Below, piece after piece: positions 25,331-34,951 of a DNA stretch of 64,000 nt. This DNA comes from Cryobacterium sp. Y57 (GTDB lineage: Bacteria > Actinomycetota > Actinomycetes > Actinomycetales > Microbacteriaceae), in NCBI RefSeq assembly GCF_002929505.1, contig NZ_PJJL01000072.1, positions 285,730 to 349,729 on the forward strand, read 5' to 3'. The notes under the pieces were generated by a model, which had not been told where the DNA came from, searched no databases, and was given only the letters and a program-made list of their open reading frames with translations. Made by a program: the position numbers and the translations under genes. Within the stretch, counting starts at the first letter, position 1. Each line of letters begins with the position of its first letter.

Positions 25331-26943
25331 GCGATCGCGTCGTCGACTATGGCTTTGGCCTCGGCCTGCACCATGGCCAGGTGCTCCGGGCCGAGGAAGG
25401 ACTCGGCGTAGATCTTATAGACGTCTTCGGTGCCGCTCGGCCGGGCTGCGAACCAGGCGTTCTCGGTCGTCACCTTGACGCCGCCGATGGCAGCGCCGTT
25501 GCCCGGGGTGACACTGAACGCGCCGGTGATCTTCTCGCCGGCGAGCTCGGTGGCCGTGATCATCGAGCCGTCGAGCTTGGCCAGGGCGGCCTTCTGGGCG
25601 GGCGTGGCCGCGGCATCCACTCGGGCATACGAGGGCGCGCCGAAGTGCTCGGTCAGTTCCGCGTAGCGCTGGCTTGGGGTCTTGCCGGTCACCGCGAGAA
25701 TCTCAGAGGCGAGCAGGGCTAGCAGAATGCCGTCCTTATCGGTGGTCCAGACGGTGCCGTCGAAGCGCACGAAACTCGCTCCGGCGCTCTCTTCGCCGCC
25801 GAAGGCGACGGAACCGTCGATGAGGCCGGGGACGAACCATTTGAAACCAACGGGCACCTCCCACAGGTCGCGGCCGAGAAAGCCGGTCACCCGGTCGATC
25901 ATCGTCGACGAGACGAGGGTCTTACCGACCGCGGCGTCGGGCTTCCAGCCTTCGCGGTGGCTGTACAGGTAGTCGATGGCGACGGCCAGAAAGTGGTTCG
26001 GGTTCATCAGGCCACCGTCGGGCGTCACGATGCCGTGCCGGTCGGCGTCAGCGTCGTTGCCGGTGAGAATGTCGTACTCATCCTTGTGGGCGACAACGGA
26101 TGCCATCACCGACGCACTCGAGGGATCCATCCGGATCTTCTCGTCCCAATCCAGGGTCATGAAGCGCCAGGTCGGGTCGACTTTCGGGTTGACCACGACC
26201 AAGTCGATCTCATAGCGGTCACGGATGGCGCCCCAATAGCCCACGCTCGCGCCGCCGAGCGGGTCGGCCCCGATACGGATTCCGCTGGTGCGGATGGCCT
26301 GCATGTCGATGATGTTCTCGAGGTCGTTCACGTAGTTGCCGCGAAAGTCGTAGGTTTCCAGGGCGCTGGGTTCGCTCATCAGTACGCCATCAAGACCATG
26401 AGCGATGAGGTCGTTGGCCCGGTTAGCGATCCACGAGGTGGCATCGCTGTCGGCCGGACCGCCGTGCGGCGGGTTGTACTTGAAGCCGCCGTCCATTGGT
26501 GGGTTATGGCTCGGGGTGACGACGATGCCGTCGGCCAGGTCGCCGTGCTCGGCGCGGTTGTAGGCCAAAATAGCGTGCGACAGGGAGGGAGTGGGCACGT
26601 AGTCGTCGAACTCGTCCACGAGCACGCGCACGCCGTTGGCGACGAGCACTTCGAGGGCGGTCGTGTAGGCCGGGCCGCTCAGGGCGTGCGGGTCGGTGCC
26701 GATGAAGAGCGGGCCGGTGATGCCCTGGCCGGCGCGATATTCCACGATCGCCTGCGTCGTGGCACTGATGTGATCCTCGTTGAACGCGGTGTTCAGTGAG
26801 CTGCCACGGTGCCCGGACGTGCCGAAGGCCACCCGTTGGGCCGGCACCGTGACATCCGGTTTCAGATCGTAATAGGCCTTGACCAGCCCATCAACGTCGA
26901 TCAGATCAGATTCCAGGGCGCGGGTTCCTGCTCGTTGGCTCAT
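25327..26943 (-). CDS. pgm: Phosphoglucomutase, alpha-D-glucose-specific
   Basis: 538 residues from ATG 26943 (MSQRAG, the usual family start). Phosphoserine loop VVTPSHNP with catalytic Ser145, substrate motif GGEESAG, metal-binding DADADR and phosphate-binding RPSGTEDVYKIYAE at the end. It interconverts glucose-1- and glucose-6-phosphate, linking glycogen, trehalose and cell-wall sugar nucleotide supply to glycolysis. It is divergent from pheA with 35 bases between the starts. Confidence 0.95.
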   Translation of the reverse strand: MSQRAGTRALESDLIDVDGLVKAYYDLKPDVTVPAQRVAFGTSGHRGSSLNTAFNEDHISATTQAIVEYRAGQGITGPLFIGTDPHALSGPAYTTALEVLVANGVRVLVDEFDDYVPTPSLSHAILAYNRAEHGDLADGIVVTPSHNPPMDGGFKYNPPHGGPADSDATSWIANRANDLIAHGLDGVLMSEPSALETYDFRGNYVNDLENIIDMQAIRTSGIRIGADPLGGASVGYWGAIRDRYEIDLVVVNPKVDPTWRFMTLDWDEKIRMDPSSASVMASVVAHKDEYDILTGNDADADRHGIVTPDGGLMNPNHFLAVAIDYLYSHREGWKPDAAVGKTLVSSTMIDRVTGFLGRDLWEVPVGFKWFVPGLIDGSVAFGGEESAGASFVRFDGTVWTTDKDGILLALLASEILAVTGKTPSQRYAELTEHFGAPSYARVDAAATPAQKAALAKLDGSMITATELAGEKITGAFSVTPGNGAAIGGVKVTTENAWFAARPSGTEDVYKIYAESFLGPEHLAMVQAEAKAIVDDAIA

Positions 26944-26978
26944 GAGCACAGTCTGGCACCCCCGGTAGGCTGTCAGCC

Positions 26979-27935
26979 ATGCCCGACTCGCCGAATCCGC
27001 TCCAAGCCCAGACTTACAGCTATCTGGGCCCGGCCGGCACCTTTACCGAAGCGGCCCTCGCCCAGGTACCGGGCGCTCGCGGCCAGATCTGGCGTCCGGT
27101 CAACAACGTCGGTGAGGCCTTTGCCGATGTCGTGAGTGGTCGCAGCCTGGCGGCAATGATCGCCATCGAGAACTCGGTCGACGGCGGAGTCACGGCCACG
27201 CAGGATGCCCTTGCGAGCGTGCCGAACCTGCGTATAATCGGCGAATACCTGGTGCCCGTGAACTTCGTGCTGGTCGCCCGCCCCGGCACAACGTTGAACG
27301 ACGTGCGCGTCATCAATGCGCATCCGGTCGCCTACGGGCAATGCCGCAATTGGCTCGAACGCACCCTGCCGAGCCATGAGCACATCCCTGCGTCGAGCAA
27401 CGTCGCCGCCGCGTCGTCCCTCCTGGACAACACGCAAGCGGATGCCGCGATCGCCCCGCCCGGCATCGACAAGCACCACGACGTCGTTGTCCTGGCGTCA
27501 GAAATCGGTGACAACCCCAACGCGGTGACCCGGTTCGTGCTTGTCGCCCGCACCGCCGAGCTCACCGCGCCGACCGGAGCCGACAAGACCAGCCTCATCA
27601 TCGAGCTGCCGAGCGACCGCTCCGGCGCGTTGCTCGACATGCTCGAGCAGTTCGCCACCCGCGGCGTGAACCTCAGTCTCATCCAGTCCCGGCCGATCGG
27701 GGATTCCCTCGGCCGGTACCGCTTCGTGGTCGATGCCGACGGCCATATTCTTGATGAGCGCGTCGCTGATGCACTGCTCGGACTGCGCCGTTTCAGCCCC
27801 AAGGTGATCTTTCTTGGGTCCTATCCGCGGGCAGACCAGCGCAAGATCGAGTTCACCTCCCGCTACGACGACGGCATCTTCATCGAGGCCCGCGACTGGT
27901 TGCGCGGGCTGATCGCGGGGGAGCCCGCCCAATGA
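26979..27935 (+). CDS. pheA: Prephenate dehydratase
   Basis: 318 residues: catalytic domain (about 5-190; YLGPAGTFTEAAL at the start, AIENSVDGGV, NAVTRFVLVAR with the essential Thr-Arg-Phe) and an ACT regulatory domain (about 205-285; GALLDMLEQFATRGVNLSLIQSRP). Converts prephenate to phenylpyruvate for phenylalanine; the ESRP-like motif (QSRP here) is where phenylalanine binds for feedback inhibition. A monofunctional protein with no chorismate mutase domain. Its stop overlaps the next gene (ATGA). Confidence 0.95.
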   Translation: MPDSPNPLQAQTYSYLGPAGTFTEAALAQVPGARGQIWRPVNNVGEAFADVVSGRSLAAMIAIENSVDGGVTATQDALASVPNLRIIGEYLVPVNFVLVARPGTTLNDVRVINAHPVAYGQCRNWLERTLPSHEHIPASSNVAAASSLLDNTQADAAIAPPGIDKHHDVVVLASEIGDNPNAVTRFVLVARTAELTAPTGADKTSLIIELPSDRSGALLDMLEQFATRGVNLSLIQSRPIGDSLGRYRFVVDADGHILDERVADALLGLRRFSPKVIFLGSYPRADQRKIEFTSRYDDGIFIEARDWLRGLIAGEPAQ

Positions 27936-28423
27936 CCGAGCCGCGCTTTGACCCGGAGCACGATGCCCGCTATCAGCGCGGCTATAAGCCCGGCGACTCG
28001 GCGGATTCCACGAGCGCGGCGATGACCGAGCTGTTCGCGCCCACCCCTTCCAACCAGCCGGAAGCATCCGTCGAAACAGACGGGCGCAACTCGGGCGAGA
28101 ACCCTGTGCCTGCAGACGGTGCAGCTGACGACGACGAGCCCCTCGACCATTTCGAGCCGCGTAATCCGTTCATCATTGCCCTGTGGATTATTGGGCCAGC
28201 CCTCCTTATCGGTGGGCTGATCCTGCAGGTGCGCACGATCACGACCACCTATTTCAGCTCCGGCTTCTCGGGATCCTCGAACGCGGAGGTGCCGATCGAG
28301 ATGGTGATGCAGCAGTTGATCTACAGCCTCATATCCCCGATGATCTCCACCGGTCTGCTCACCGTTGTGGGCCTGCTGTTCGTCCACGCCCTGCGGTGGC
28401 GTTTTCGATCGCCGCGCCCCTAG
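27932..28423 (+). CDS. Hypothetical membrane protein coupled to pheA
   Basis: 163 residues. The first 80 are hydrophilic and acidic (RFDPEHDARYQRGYKPG, ETDGRNSGENP). Two hydrophobic segments follow (about 73-97 NPFIIALWIIGPALLIGGLIL and about 125-150). The four-base overlap with pheA makes it translationally coupled, an arrangement common in Microbacteriaceae. I do not recognise a named family. Confidence 0.75.
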   Translation: MTEPRFDPEHDARYQRGYKPGDSADSTSAAMTELFAPTPSNQPEASVETDGRNSGENPVPADGAADDDEPLDHFEPRNPFIIALWIIGPALLIGGLILQVRTITTTYFSSGFSGSSNAEVPIEMVMQQLIYSLISPMISTGLLTVVGLLFVHALRWRFRSPRP

Positions 28424-28441
28424 TCAGGTCAGCTATCTGAC

Positions 28442-29425
28442 TCAGGCCGGCACGCGCACGATGAGCGCGCCGGCATCGGCGTGCAGGCGCACCTTCTGCA
28501 CCAGACCGAACTCATCGCCGTCGAGTTCGAAATCCTGCGCGTGCTCGAGCGCGATACGAATGTCGGGCCCGCGCAGGGTCGTCATCACCCGCTCATTTGA
28601 CGACTCCGTCGCCGCAATCATGCGTCGCCCCACCGCTGAGCGGCGCAGCACCCCGTTCTCCCAGGTCACCCGCCGCCAGATGGTCAGCCAGCCGAGCATG
28701 CCCTTGGGCTGCAGCACGGCAATGTCCAAAATGCCGTCGTCGAGGCGCGCATCGGGCAGAAACTGCAGGTTGCCCGGCAGTAGCCCGCAGTTGGCAACGA
28801 GAATGGCGCTCACCTGCGCCGGCCGGTCTGTGCGCCCAGCAACGCTGTAGCGGATGCGAAAGGGCCGCGCTTTCGGCAGTGCCCGCGCTACCCCGTCGAC
28901 GTAGGCGAGCCAGCCCATCTGCTTCTTGAGGTCGTCGCGTGTGTGGGCGATCATCTGCGCGTCGAGCCCGAGCCCGGCCATGACCAGAAAAATGTGCTCT
29001 TCCACGGCGCCGTCATCGGTGGTCACGATAGCGACGCCGAGGTCGATGGGCTTGTCGACACCGCTGAACGCGATCGACGTGGCGGCGTCGATGCTGCCGA
29101 GCGGGAGCAGCAGATTGCGGGCGAGCAAATTGCCGGTACCCGATGGCACGATGGCCATGCGCACGCCGGACTCTCGCAGTGCCTCGGCGACGGCCCGTAC
29201 CGTGCCGTCACCGCCGGCCGAGAGCACCATAGCGGCGCCGGTATCGAGGGCTCGTTTGGTCGCTGCCTGGCCGACATCGTCGACAGTTGTTTCAAACCAT
29301 TGCGTCGGACCCCATCCGGCGGACTGCTCCGCTTCGGCCACGCTCGCCCGCAATTTGGCGAGGTCGACCTTGACGGGGTTGTAGACGACGGCAGCATGCT
29401 GGGCGAGGTTTTCGGAGGCGCTCAC
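28442..29425 (-). CDS. Diacylglycerol/lipid kinase family protein
   Basis: 327 residues with the DAGK catalytic domain: VVYNPVKVDL near 13-22, LSAGGDGTVRAVAEAL near 68-83 (the GGDGT nucleotide loop), and VPSGTGNLLARNL near 96-108. The C-terminal beta-sandwich ends in FELDGDEFG, with the conserved D-G-D-E. Members phosphorylate diacylglycerol, sphingosine-like lipids or undecaprenol-type substrates at the membrane. It is convergent with pheA's partner gene and divergent from serS. Confidence 0.87.
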   Translation of the reverse strand: MSASENLAQHAAVVYNPVKVDLAKLRASVAEAEQSAGWGPTQWFETTVDDVGQAATKRALDTGAAMVLSAGGDGTVRAVAEALRESGVRMAIVPSGTGNLLARNLLLPLGSIDAATSIAFSGVDKPIDLGVAIVTTDDGAVEEHIFLVMAGLGLDAQMIAHTRDDLKKQMGWLAYVDGVARALPKARPFRIRYSVAGRTDRPAQVSAILVANCGLLPGNLQFLPDARLDDGILDIAVLQPKGMLGWLTIWRRVTWENGVLRRSAVGRRMIAATESSNERVMTTLRGPDIRIALEHAQDFELDGDEFGLVQKVRLHADAGALIVRVPA

Positions 29426-29488
29426 GAGGCCTAGGCTACTGGGTTGGCCTCGCGATTGCCCAACGGTCGTCGCTTGTAGACTGGCCGG

Positions 29489-30769
29489 GTGATTGATCCG
29501 GTGCTGTTACGCGAAAACCCTGACCTCTTCAAGCGTTCGCAGGAGGCCCGTGGCGACTCCGTTGAAGCGGTCGATGCCGCGCTTGCTGCCGACGCGGAAC
29601 GGCGGTCGACGATCACGGCGTTCGAAGACCTGCGCGCCGCGCAAAACCTGTTCGGCAAGCGGGTCGCTGCGGCGCCTGGCGCTGAGAAAAAGGCCCTCGT
29701 TTCCGAAGCGCAAAGCCTTGCCGCCGAGGTGAAGGCTGCTGGAGTCATCGCCGGCGAGGCCGACGCCCGCTTCACCGCGGTCGTCAAGACCATCGCAAAC
29801 CCGATCATCGACGGCGTACCGGTGGGCGCCGAAGAAAACTTCGCGACCCTGCGCACCCACGGTGAGGCCCCGATTTTCGACTTCGAGCCGCGCGACCACC
29901 TTGAGCTCGGCGAACTGCTCGGGGCCATCGACATGGCCCGTGGCGCCAAGGTCTCCGGAACCCGTTTCTACTTCTTGAAGGGCATCGGCGCCCGGCTCGA
30001 GATCGCCCTCATGAACATGGCGCTCGACCGAGCGCTGGAAGCCGGCTTCGTGCCGCTCATCACCCCTACCCTGGTGCGACCCGAGATCATGGACGGCACC
30101 GGCTTTCTCGGCGAACACAATGACGAGGTCTACTACCTGCCGGCCGACGACCTCTACCTCACCGGCACGAGCGAGGTCGCGCTCGCCGGGTACCACAAAG
30201 ACGAGATCCTCGACCTCTCCGAAGAGCCCTTACGGTACGCCGGCTGGTCCACCTGCTACCGCCGTGAGGCCGGCTCGGGCGGAAAAGACACCCGTGGCAT
30301 CATTCGCGTGCACCAGTTCAACAAGCTCGAAATGTTCACCTACGTACTGCCCGAGAACGCCGAGGCCGAGCATGATCGCCTCGTCGCCCTGCAGGAGGGC
30401 ATGCTGCAGTCGCTCGGCCTCAGCTACCGGGTTATCGACGTCGCTGCCGGTGACCTCGGCTCGAGCGCCGCTCGCAAGTTCGACATCGAGGCTTGGGTGC
30501 CCACCCAGAATGCATACCGTGAGCTCACCAGCACGAGCAACTGCACCACCTACCAGGCGCGCCGGTTGGACATCCGCTATCGAACCGAATCGGGCAAGAC
30601 CACGCCGGTCGCCACCCTGAACGGTACGCTGGCGACCACTCGCTGGCTCGTGGCCATGCTCGAAACGCACCAGCAAGCGGATGGTTCGGTGCTCGTTCCG
30701 GTCGCGCTGCAGCCCTACCTCGGTGGCCTCGAGGTACTCACGCCGCTGCCCGTGAAGGGAACGAAGTGA
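29489..30769 (+). CDS. serS: Seryl-tRNA synthetase
   Basis: 426 residues from a GTG start. The N-terminal tRNA-binding coiled coil is at about 28-98. The class-II core has motif 2 ([21 protein letters not shown]) and motif 3 ([15 protein letters not shown]), plus the LTGTSEVAL serine pocket. It charges serine tRNAs, and two serine tRNA genes lie within 3.9 kb downstream. The next gene overlaps its stop in a GTGA arrangement. Confidence 0.96.
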   Translation: MIDPVLLRENPDLFKRSQEARGDSVEAVDAALAADAERRSTITAFEDLRAAQNLFGKRVAAAPGAEKKALVSEAQSLAAEVKAAGVIAGEADARFTAVVKTIANPIIDGVPVGAEENFATLRTHGEAPIFDFEPRDHLELGELLGAIDMARGAKVSGTRFYFLKGIGARLEIALMNMALDRALEAGFVPLITPTLVRPEIMDGTGFLGEHNDEVYYLPADDLYLTGTSEVALAGYHKDEILDLSEEPLRYAGWSTCYRREAGSGGKDTRGIIRVHQFNKLEMFTYVLPENAEAEHDRLVALQEGMLQSLGLSYRVIDVAAGDLGSSAARKFDIEAWVPTQNAYRELTSTSNCTTYQARRLDIRYRTESGKTTPVATLNGTLATTRWLVAMLETHQQADGSVLVPVALQPYLGGLEVLTPLPVKGTK

Positions 30770-31581
30770 CCGTGGTATCCATGGCCGAGCGGTGGCTCGT
30801 CGCCCTCGACATCGACGGGACCACGATGCACGAAGACGGCTCGATCAGCCAGGCCGTGATCGACGAGGTCGCCCGGCTCACCGCCGCTGGACACGAGGTC
30901 ATGCTGGCCACCGGGCGTTCCGCCGCAGCAGCCCTGCCGGTGCTCGATCGACTCGGCATCTCACCGCGCTATGTGGTCTGTTCCAACGGCGCCATCACCA
31001 TGCACCGCGACGCCGCAGCGCCCATGGGCTACCGCCGTGAATGGGTTGAAACCTTCGACCCCAGCGACGTGCTCATATCGATTCGCGCGCACCTCGGGTC
31101 GGCGCGGTTCGCCGTCGAAGACGAGCACGGCTTCTACCGCTATACCGAGCCGATTCCCGATGCCACTATCGGTATGGACAGCGAACGGGTCGATTTCGAC
31201 GAGCTTCTGAAGCACCAGGCAACCCGCGTGGTCGTCATTTCCCCCGACCACGACATGGAGGATTTTCTCCAGGTGGTCGAGCGCATGGGACTGAACCGGG
31301 TCAGCTACGCCATCGGGTGGACTGCCTGGCTCGATATCGCCCCCGACGGTGTCAATAAGTCCACGGCGATGGAGCGAGTGCGGGTGTCTATTGGTGTCCC
31401 CCGGGACCGGGTGATGGCCGTCGGAGATGGTCGTAACGACATCGACATGCTGCAATGGGCCGGTGAATTCGGTCGCGGTGTAGCCATGGGGGAGTCACCC
31501 GATGACGTTCTTGCCGCCGGATCAGAGGTCACCGGCAACGTGGCCATCGATGGCCTCGCCACGGTGTTGCGCACGCTCTGA
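30766..31581 (+). CDS. HAD-IIB (Cof-type) phosphatase
   Basis: 271 residues. Motif I DIDGTT has nucleophile Asp15 and acid/base Asp17, motif II is LATGRS, motif III Lys is in [11 protein letters not shown], and motif IV is [11 protein letters not shown]. The Cof-type cap lies between. These enzymes dephosphorylate sugar phosphates or flavin precursors. It begins with GTG overlapping the serS stop, with an alternative ATG at 30781, and is co-transcribed with serS. Confidence 0.88.
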   Translation: MTVVSMAERWLVALDIDGTTMHEDGSISQAVIDEVARLTAAGHEVMLATGRSAAAALPVLDRLGISPRYVVCSNGAITMHRDAAAPMGYRREWVETFDPSDVLISIRAHLGSARFAVEDEHGFYRYTEPIPDATIGMDSERVDFDELLKHQATRVVVISPDHDMEDFLQVVERMGLNRVSYAIGWTAWLDIAPDGVNKSTAMERVRVSIGVPRDRVMAVGDGRNDIDMLQWAGEFGRGVAMGESPDDVLAAGSEVTGNVAIDGLATVLRTL

Positions 31582-31701
31582 CGGGTATCCAGCCGTTTTT
31601 CAGCCGGCTCTGTCAGCCTGAGCAGTCTGCCATCGGCTAGAATCGGGCCAGTTCGCCCAATTGTTTCTGCGTTGCATTTTGCGTGGGGACACGGGCAACC
31701 G

Positions 31702-31786
31702 GGAGGGCTGTCCGAGCGGCCGATGGAGCCAGTCTTGAAAACTGGTGGGCAGAAATGTCTCGTGGGTTCGAATCCCACGCCCTCCG
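31702..31786 (+). tRNA. tRNA-Ser (anticodon TGA)
   Basis: 85 bases with acceptor arms GGAGGGC/GCCCTCC, a D-arm starting TGTCCGAGCGG, anticodon loop CTTGAAA (anticodon TGA), a long class-II variable arm, and a T-arm CGTGGGTTCGAATCCCACG. The discriminator is G73 and CCA is not fully encoded. It reads UCN serine codons and lies directly downstream of the serS operon. Confidence 0.95.
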
Positions 31787-31871
31787 CAGCACCTGTGAAA
31801 TGCACAACCACCGGCGTACAGCGACTGTCGCTTCAGGCCGGTCCGGCCAGCAGCCCGATGAGAGGACATGA

Positions 31872-33185
31872 GTGAGCGACCAACTTCGCCCCCGCACGAA
31901 CGGTTCACAGAACCTCAAAACCGTTGCGCGTCATGGCCGCCTGAAGAAGTCGAATGCTGCCGTCACGGTCGCGAAGTTTCTTGCCGGCAGCCTGGCCGTC
32001 GTCCTGGTCAGCGGTTTCTCGGTCGGCGCGATCGCAACCTATGACGTCGCAGCGAGCGTGCAGCCGAGCGTGCACCTTGCCAATGAGACCAACGGTCCGG
32101 TCCCATCGATCGGAGCCATCGACGGCGGCGTGAACATGCTCATCGTTGGCAGTGACAGCCGAGTCGGGCAGGATGCAGCCTTCGGTCCGAAAGACTCCAC
32201 CGGCGACCTCAACGACGTCACGATGCTGCTGCACATTTCCGAAGATCACAGCAACGCGTCGGTCATCAGCTTTCCCCGTGACATGTTCGTCTCCATCCCC
32301 TCCTGCCCCGACCCCGAGGGCGGCTCGTTCAGGGCCATGAGCAGCCAGAAGATCAACACCACGCTCACCTACGGCGGGCTCGCCTGCACGGTGCTGACCG
32401 TTGAAAAGCTCACCGGCCTCTCCATCCCGTTCGCCGCCGAGGTGCAGTTCAGCGGAGTCATGTCCATGTCCTCCGCCGTCGGTGGCGTGCCGGTCTGCGT
32501 GGCCAGCCGGATCGAAGACGAATATACGGGAACGTTCCTCGACGCCGGCGAGCACGTGCTCGCCGGCTACGACGCACTCCAGTTTCTGCGCACCCGTCAC
32601 GGCGTCGGCGACGGCGGCGACTTGACCCGCATCAACAACCAGCAGTTGTTCATGTCCTCGCTGGTGCGCACGATTAAGAGCGCTGACACACTCTCGGACC
32701 CGGCCAAGGTGTACGCCTTGGCCAAGGCAGTGACAGGCAACATGCGGCTTTCCGACAGTCTCAACAGCGTGACGACCCTCGCGTCGATCGCCGTGGCACT
32801 GAAAGACATCGACCTCGACCAGGTCGTCTTCGCGCAGGTGCCGACCGGCAGCACGACCGGAGGGGTCAAGGCCGTTCAGCCGGCCTTCGACAACCTCTTC
32901 GAGGCCGTTGCTGCCGATCAACCCCTCGCGCTGAGCGGAACCACCGGCCGCGGCACCGTCGCCGACCCCAATGCTCCCGTCGAAGCTGCTCCCGTCGAAG
33001 CTGCTCCCGTCGAAGCTGCTCCCGTCCCGGCTGCGACCACAGACCCCACCGCGACCGAAGTTCCAGCCGCGACCGATGCGCCGGTGGCCACGGAAGCCCC
33101 CGGAGTCGTCCTATCGGAGTCGGTGACCGGCCAGACCGCCGACGAATACACCTGCACCAAGGGACGTACGCTCGAGAATCAGTAG
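31872..33185 (+). CDS. LytR-CpsA-Psr (LCP) family cell-wall glycopolymer ligase
   Basis: 437 residues from GTG 31872 after AGAGGA. Cytoplasmic Lys/Arg-rich tail (1-30), one membrane helix (about 33-56), then the LCP domain (about 100-330): NMLIVGSDSR, DVTMLLHISEDHSNASVISFPRD with the pyrophosphate-binding Arg, and QFLRTRHGVGDGGDLTRINNQQ. The C-terminus (355-425) is a low-complexity Ala/Pro/Glu/Thr tail. LCP enzymes move lipid-linked polymers to peptidoglycan on the outer face of the membrane. The Ala/Pro tail is built from a 15-base repeat. Confidence 0.9.
   Translation: MSDQLRPRTNGSQNLKTVARHGRLKKSNAAVTVAKFLAGSLAVVLVSGFSVGAIATYDVAASVQPSVHLANETNGPVPSIGAIDGGVNMLIVGSDSRVGQDAAFGPKDSTGDLNDVTMLLHISEDHSNASVISFPRDMFVSIPSCPDPEGGSFRAMSSQKINTTLTYGGLACTVLTVEKLTGLSIPFAAEVQFSGVMSMSSAVGGVPVCVASRIEDEYTGTFLDAGEHVLAGYDALQFLRTRHGVGDGGDLTRINNQQLFMSSLVRTIKSADTLSDPAKVYALAKAVTGNMRLSDSLNSVTTLASIAVALKDIDLDQVVFAQVPTGSTTGGVKAVQPAFDNLFEAVAADQPLALSGTTGRGTVADPNAPVEAAPVEAAPVEAAPVPAATTDPTATEVPAATDAPVATEAPGVVLSESVTGQTADEYTCTKGRTLENQ
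32973..33032 (+). repeat. Four 15-base tandem repeats in the LCP gene tail
   Basis: Three identical units GCTCCCGTCGAAGCT (32973, 32988, 33003) and a fourth diverged unit (33018) encode the APVEA-type tail. Copy number probably varies. Confidence 0.85.
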
Positions 33186-33288
33186 CCGGGCGCGGGCATC
33201 CGTTTTTCTGACCACGGTTGTCATGGTGAGAGTGGATACCCGTGGTACGGCTAAGATGATGGAGTGTGTTTGCGCAAGCAGATGCCAA

Positions 33289-33379
33289 GGAGACGTCGCA
33301 TAGTTCGGCTTAGTGCACCACCCTGCTAAGGTGGAGTACCCTTTACGGGGTACCGTGGGTTCAAATCCCACCGTCTCCG
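33289..33379 (+). tRNA. tRNA-Ser (anticodon GCT), island attachment site
   Basis: 91 bases: acceptor GGAGACG/CGTCTCC, anticodon loop CTGCTAA (anticodon GCT), long class-II variable arm ending TACGGGGTACC, T-arm GTGGGTTCAAATCCCAC and G73. It reads AGC/AGU codons. Its 3' part plus the following terminator is repeated in diverged form at 63,831-63,903, and integrase remnants follow at once, so it is the target of the island. Confidence 0.95.
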
Positions 33380-33439
33380 CAGCGCTTTGAACCCCTGAAT
33401 CCCATATAAACCCTGGGAGTCAGGGGTTTTCCTTTGCCC
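33367..33439 (+). repeat. attL-like: tRNA 3' end plus terminator, left end of island
   Basis: The 73 bases from the T-arm of tRNA-Ser(GCT) through its terminator align without gaps with 63,831-63,903, about 58 of 73 positions matching by eye. This is the expected left boundary of an element integrated by a tyrosine recombinase, whose remnant lies 23 bases further on. Confidence 0.7.
33390..33430 (+). terminator. Intrinsic terminator after tRNA-Ser(GCT)
   Basis: AACCCCTGA (33390-33398) pairs with TCAGGGGTT (33420-33428), followed by a short T-run. Confidence 0.8.
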
Positions 33440-33461
33440 GAAAATTCTGTTTGGCAACATT

Positions 33462-33725
33462 TCAAAAAATAGCGGCCTGATTCAAACGGTCTACAACGGC
33501 GTCCAGGTCGTCATCGAAGAGGTCCGCGTAGGTGTCGAGGGTCATCGCTGCGGAGGCATGACCGAGCATCCGTTGCACCGCTTTGGCGTTTGCGCCGACG
33601 CTCACAGCGAGACTTGCGGCCGTGTGGCGAAGGTCGTGAATTGTCGGCCGTGGCAGGCCTGCAGCCGTAAGTGCCGTCAGAAACCAACTCCGCGTGCCAG
33701 GCTTACCTGGGTGCATTTGAGGTGG
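33462..33725 (-). pseudogene. Tyrosine recombinase (integrase), C-terminal remnant
   Basis: About 84 residues of a phage-type integrase C-terminus: IHDLRHTAASLAVSVGA (HxxR box), MLGHASAAMTLDTYADLF (with LGH and the nucleophile Tyr) and a short tail. The N-terminal and core-binding domains are missing. The frame is cut at about 33,725, where an IS256-type transposase fragment begins. Its position beside the tRNA fits the island's original integrase, now inactivated. Confidence 0.85.
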
Positions 33726-34140
33726 TTTCCGAATCGGTCGGCGAAGACGAGTGTCGTTGCCGGCACCAGGCGTGGGATGAAGTTCCCGCCCCGGTCCCTG
33801 GGGATGTCTAAATCCAGCTCGCCGACCTCAGCGTCGACCAGCTTGGGCGTGGAGCCATTGCGGGAGTTCGGATAGAACCGTACTTCCGGGTCGCCCTTCT
33901 CAAGCCGAGGTGCTCGGTCAGCTCCACCTGCAAGCCGCGCTCGAGGGCCGCCTTGATGAGGCCGGGCACGAACCCGCCCTCACCCGTGAGTTGCAGCTCA
34001 CCCGCATCGATCTTCGAGAACAGCGAATCCAAGGCGCCGCCATCACGGAGCTCATCGATCGCTTTCGCCGCCGCCAACTGCGCCCGGGACCGCGGTGCCT
34101 TGCGCAACATGTTTCGATTCGTCATGACCATCAGTGTCAC
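33726..34140 (-). pseudogene. IS256-family transposase, N-terminal fragment with frameshift
   Basis: Read leftward from 34140, the frame encodes the Mutator/IS256 N-terminus (SLFSKIDAGELQLTGEGGF, LIKAALERGLQVELTEHLG). After that a -1/+2 shift is needed to continue into FYPNSRNGSTPKLVDAEVGE and LDIPRDRGGNFIPRLVP, both typical of IS256 transposases. The catalytic domain is absent and the fragment is fused to the integrase remnant. Confidence 0.85.
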
Positions 34141-34146
34141 TCCTTC

Positions 34147-34449
34147 GAGTAGATCCGCAACCCCTTACACAAAGCATCTGACACCCTCTTCCGCTGGGCA
34201 GCGAACTGGTAGAACCACCCCGAAGCTCTCGCCCGCATCGACGCCGTCTGGCGAGAATGGGAACACCTCAGACTCGACGGCGCCACCGGATCAAGCACCT
34301 GGTGGATCGAACACGCCGACCACCACATGCCAATCCTCCTCAGCACAGAAGGACCCTTCGCAAAATCAGAAGACACAAACCGGCCCGGCGAACCCCTGCC
34401 CAACACGCCACCACCAGAAGGACTCTTCCCCGACATGCGAGAAAACTGA
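34147..34449 (+). pseudogene. DUF4913-type protein, 3' remnant with in-frame TAG
   Basis: The frame reads ...SDTLFRWAANW-stop-NHPEALARIDAVWREWE...STWWIEHADHHMPIL...GPF and ends at TGA 34447-34449. The arrangement NW(W)xHPEAxxRxxAxWxxWE with a later WWxxHxD matches DUF4913 proteins found in actinobacterial plasmids and integrative elements. A Trp codon of the family's WW pair has become TAG (34210-34212). The 5' end is replaced by IS256 sequence. Confidence 0.75.
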
Positions 34450-34461
34450 GCTACGTACGCA

Positions 34462-34496
34462 GGGAAGGGGCCGCACGAATTGTGCGGCCCCTTCCC
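34462..34496. terminator. Strong 15-base-pair hairpin terminator
   Basis: Perfect 15-base arms (GGGAAGGGGCCGCAC and its complement) with a five-base loop follow the DUF4913 remnant stop by 12 bases. Confidence 0.85.
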
Positions 34497-34951
34497 CTTG
34501 CGCCTTCAGCGGCCCACTGCCGGAGCGATACCTCCGACGACGACAGCGTAGAAAATGCGAAACTCACCGGCGATCAGCGTGGATCCATAACCAGCGTAAA
34601 CAAGTCTTCTGCACCAAGGGATGTGGTTCCTTAACGCCTTAGCTCTGGAATCGACGGCACGTATCAAATGTGATGCCGGCTTCAACGAAAAAGTTGAATC
34701 GACCCAGGCGGGCGTGTGTCGGTGGCCGTGACAAACTAAGCGTTTCTAGCCATAGTCGGCATCTTCGTGCCGGCCCGGCGGCGCGGCACCCGCGCCGCGG
34801 CGCAGACACCGCAGGAGGTGGGGAGTGTTTCGGGAGACGTGCGGCGATGCGATATCCGCCGAGGCTTCGGGAGAAAGCGAGAGGTCTAGATGACACCATA
34901 GGATGGGACGCACCAGGCTCGACTTGGCAATATTTGACGGGATGAACGCAC
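34497..34951. other. Gene-free stretch before the metallophosphoesterase gene
   Basis: No convincing ORF on either strand; the open frames here lack family features and ribosome binding sites. It presumably holds the promoter of the metallophosphoesterase gene at 34952. Several short direct motifs are visible but no clear operator. Confidence 0.5.

Noticed and set aside
26809..27135. Promoter-spanning frame upstream of pheA
   Set aside because: Crosses the pgm start and the divergent gap with no coding character.
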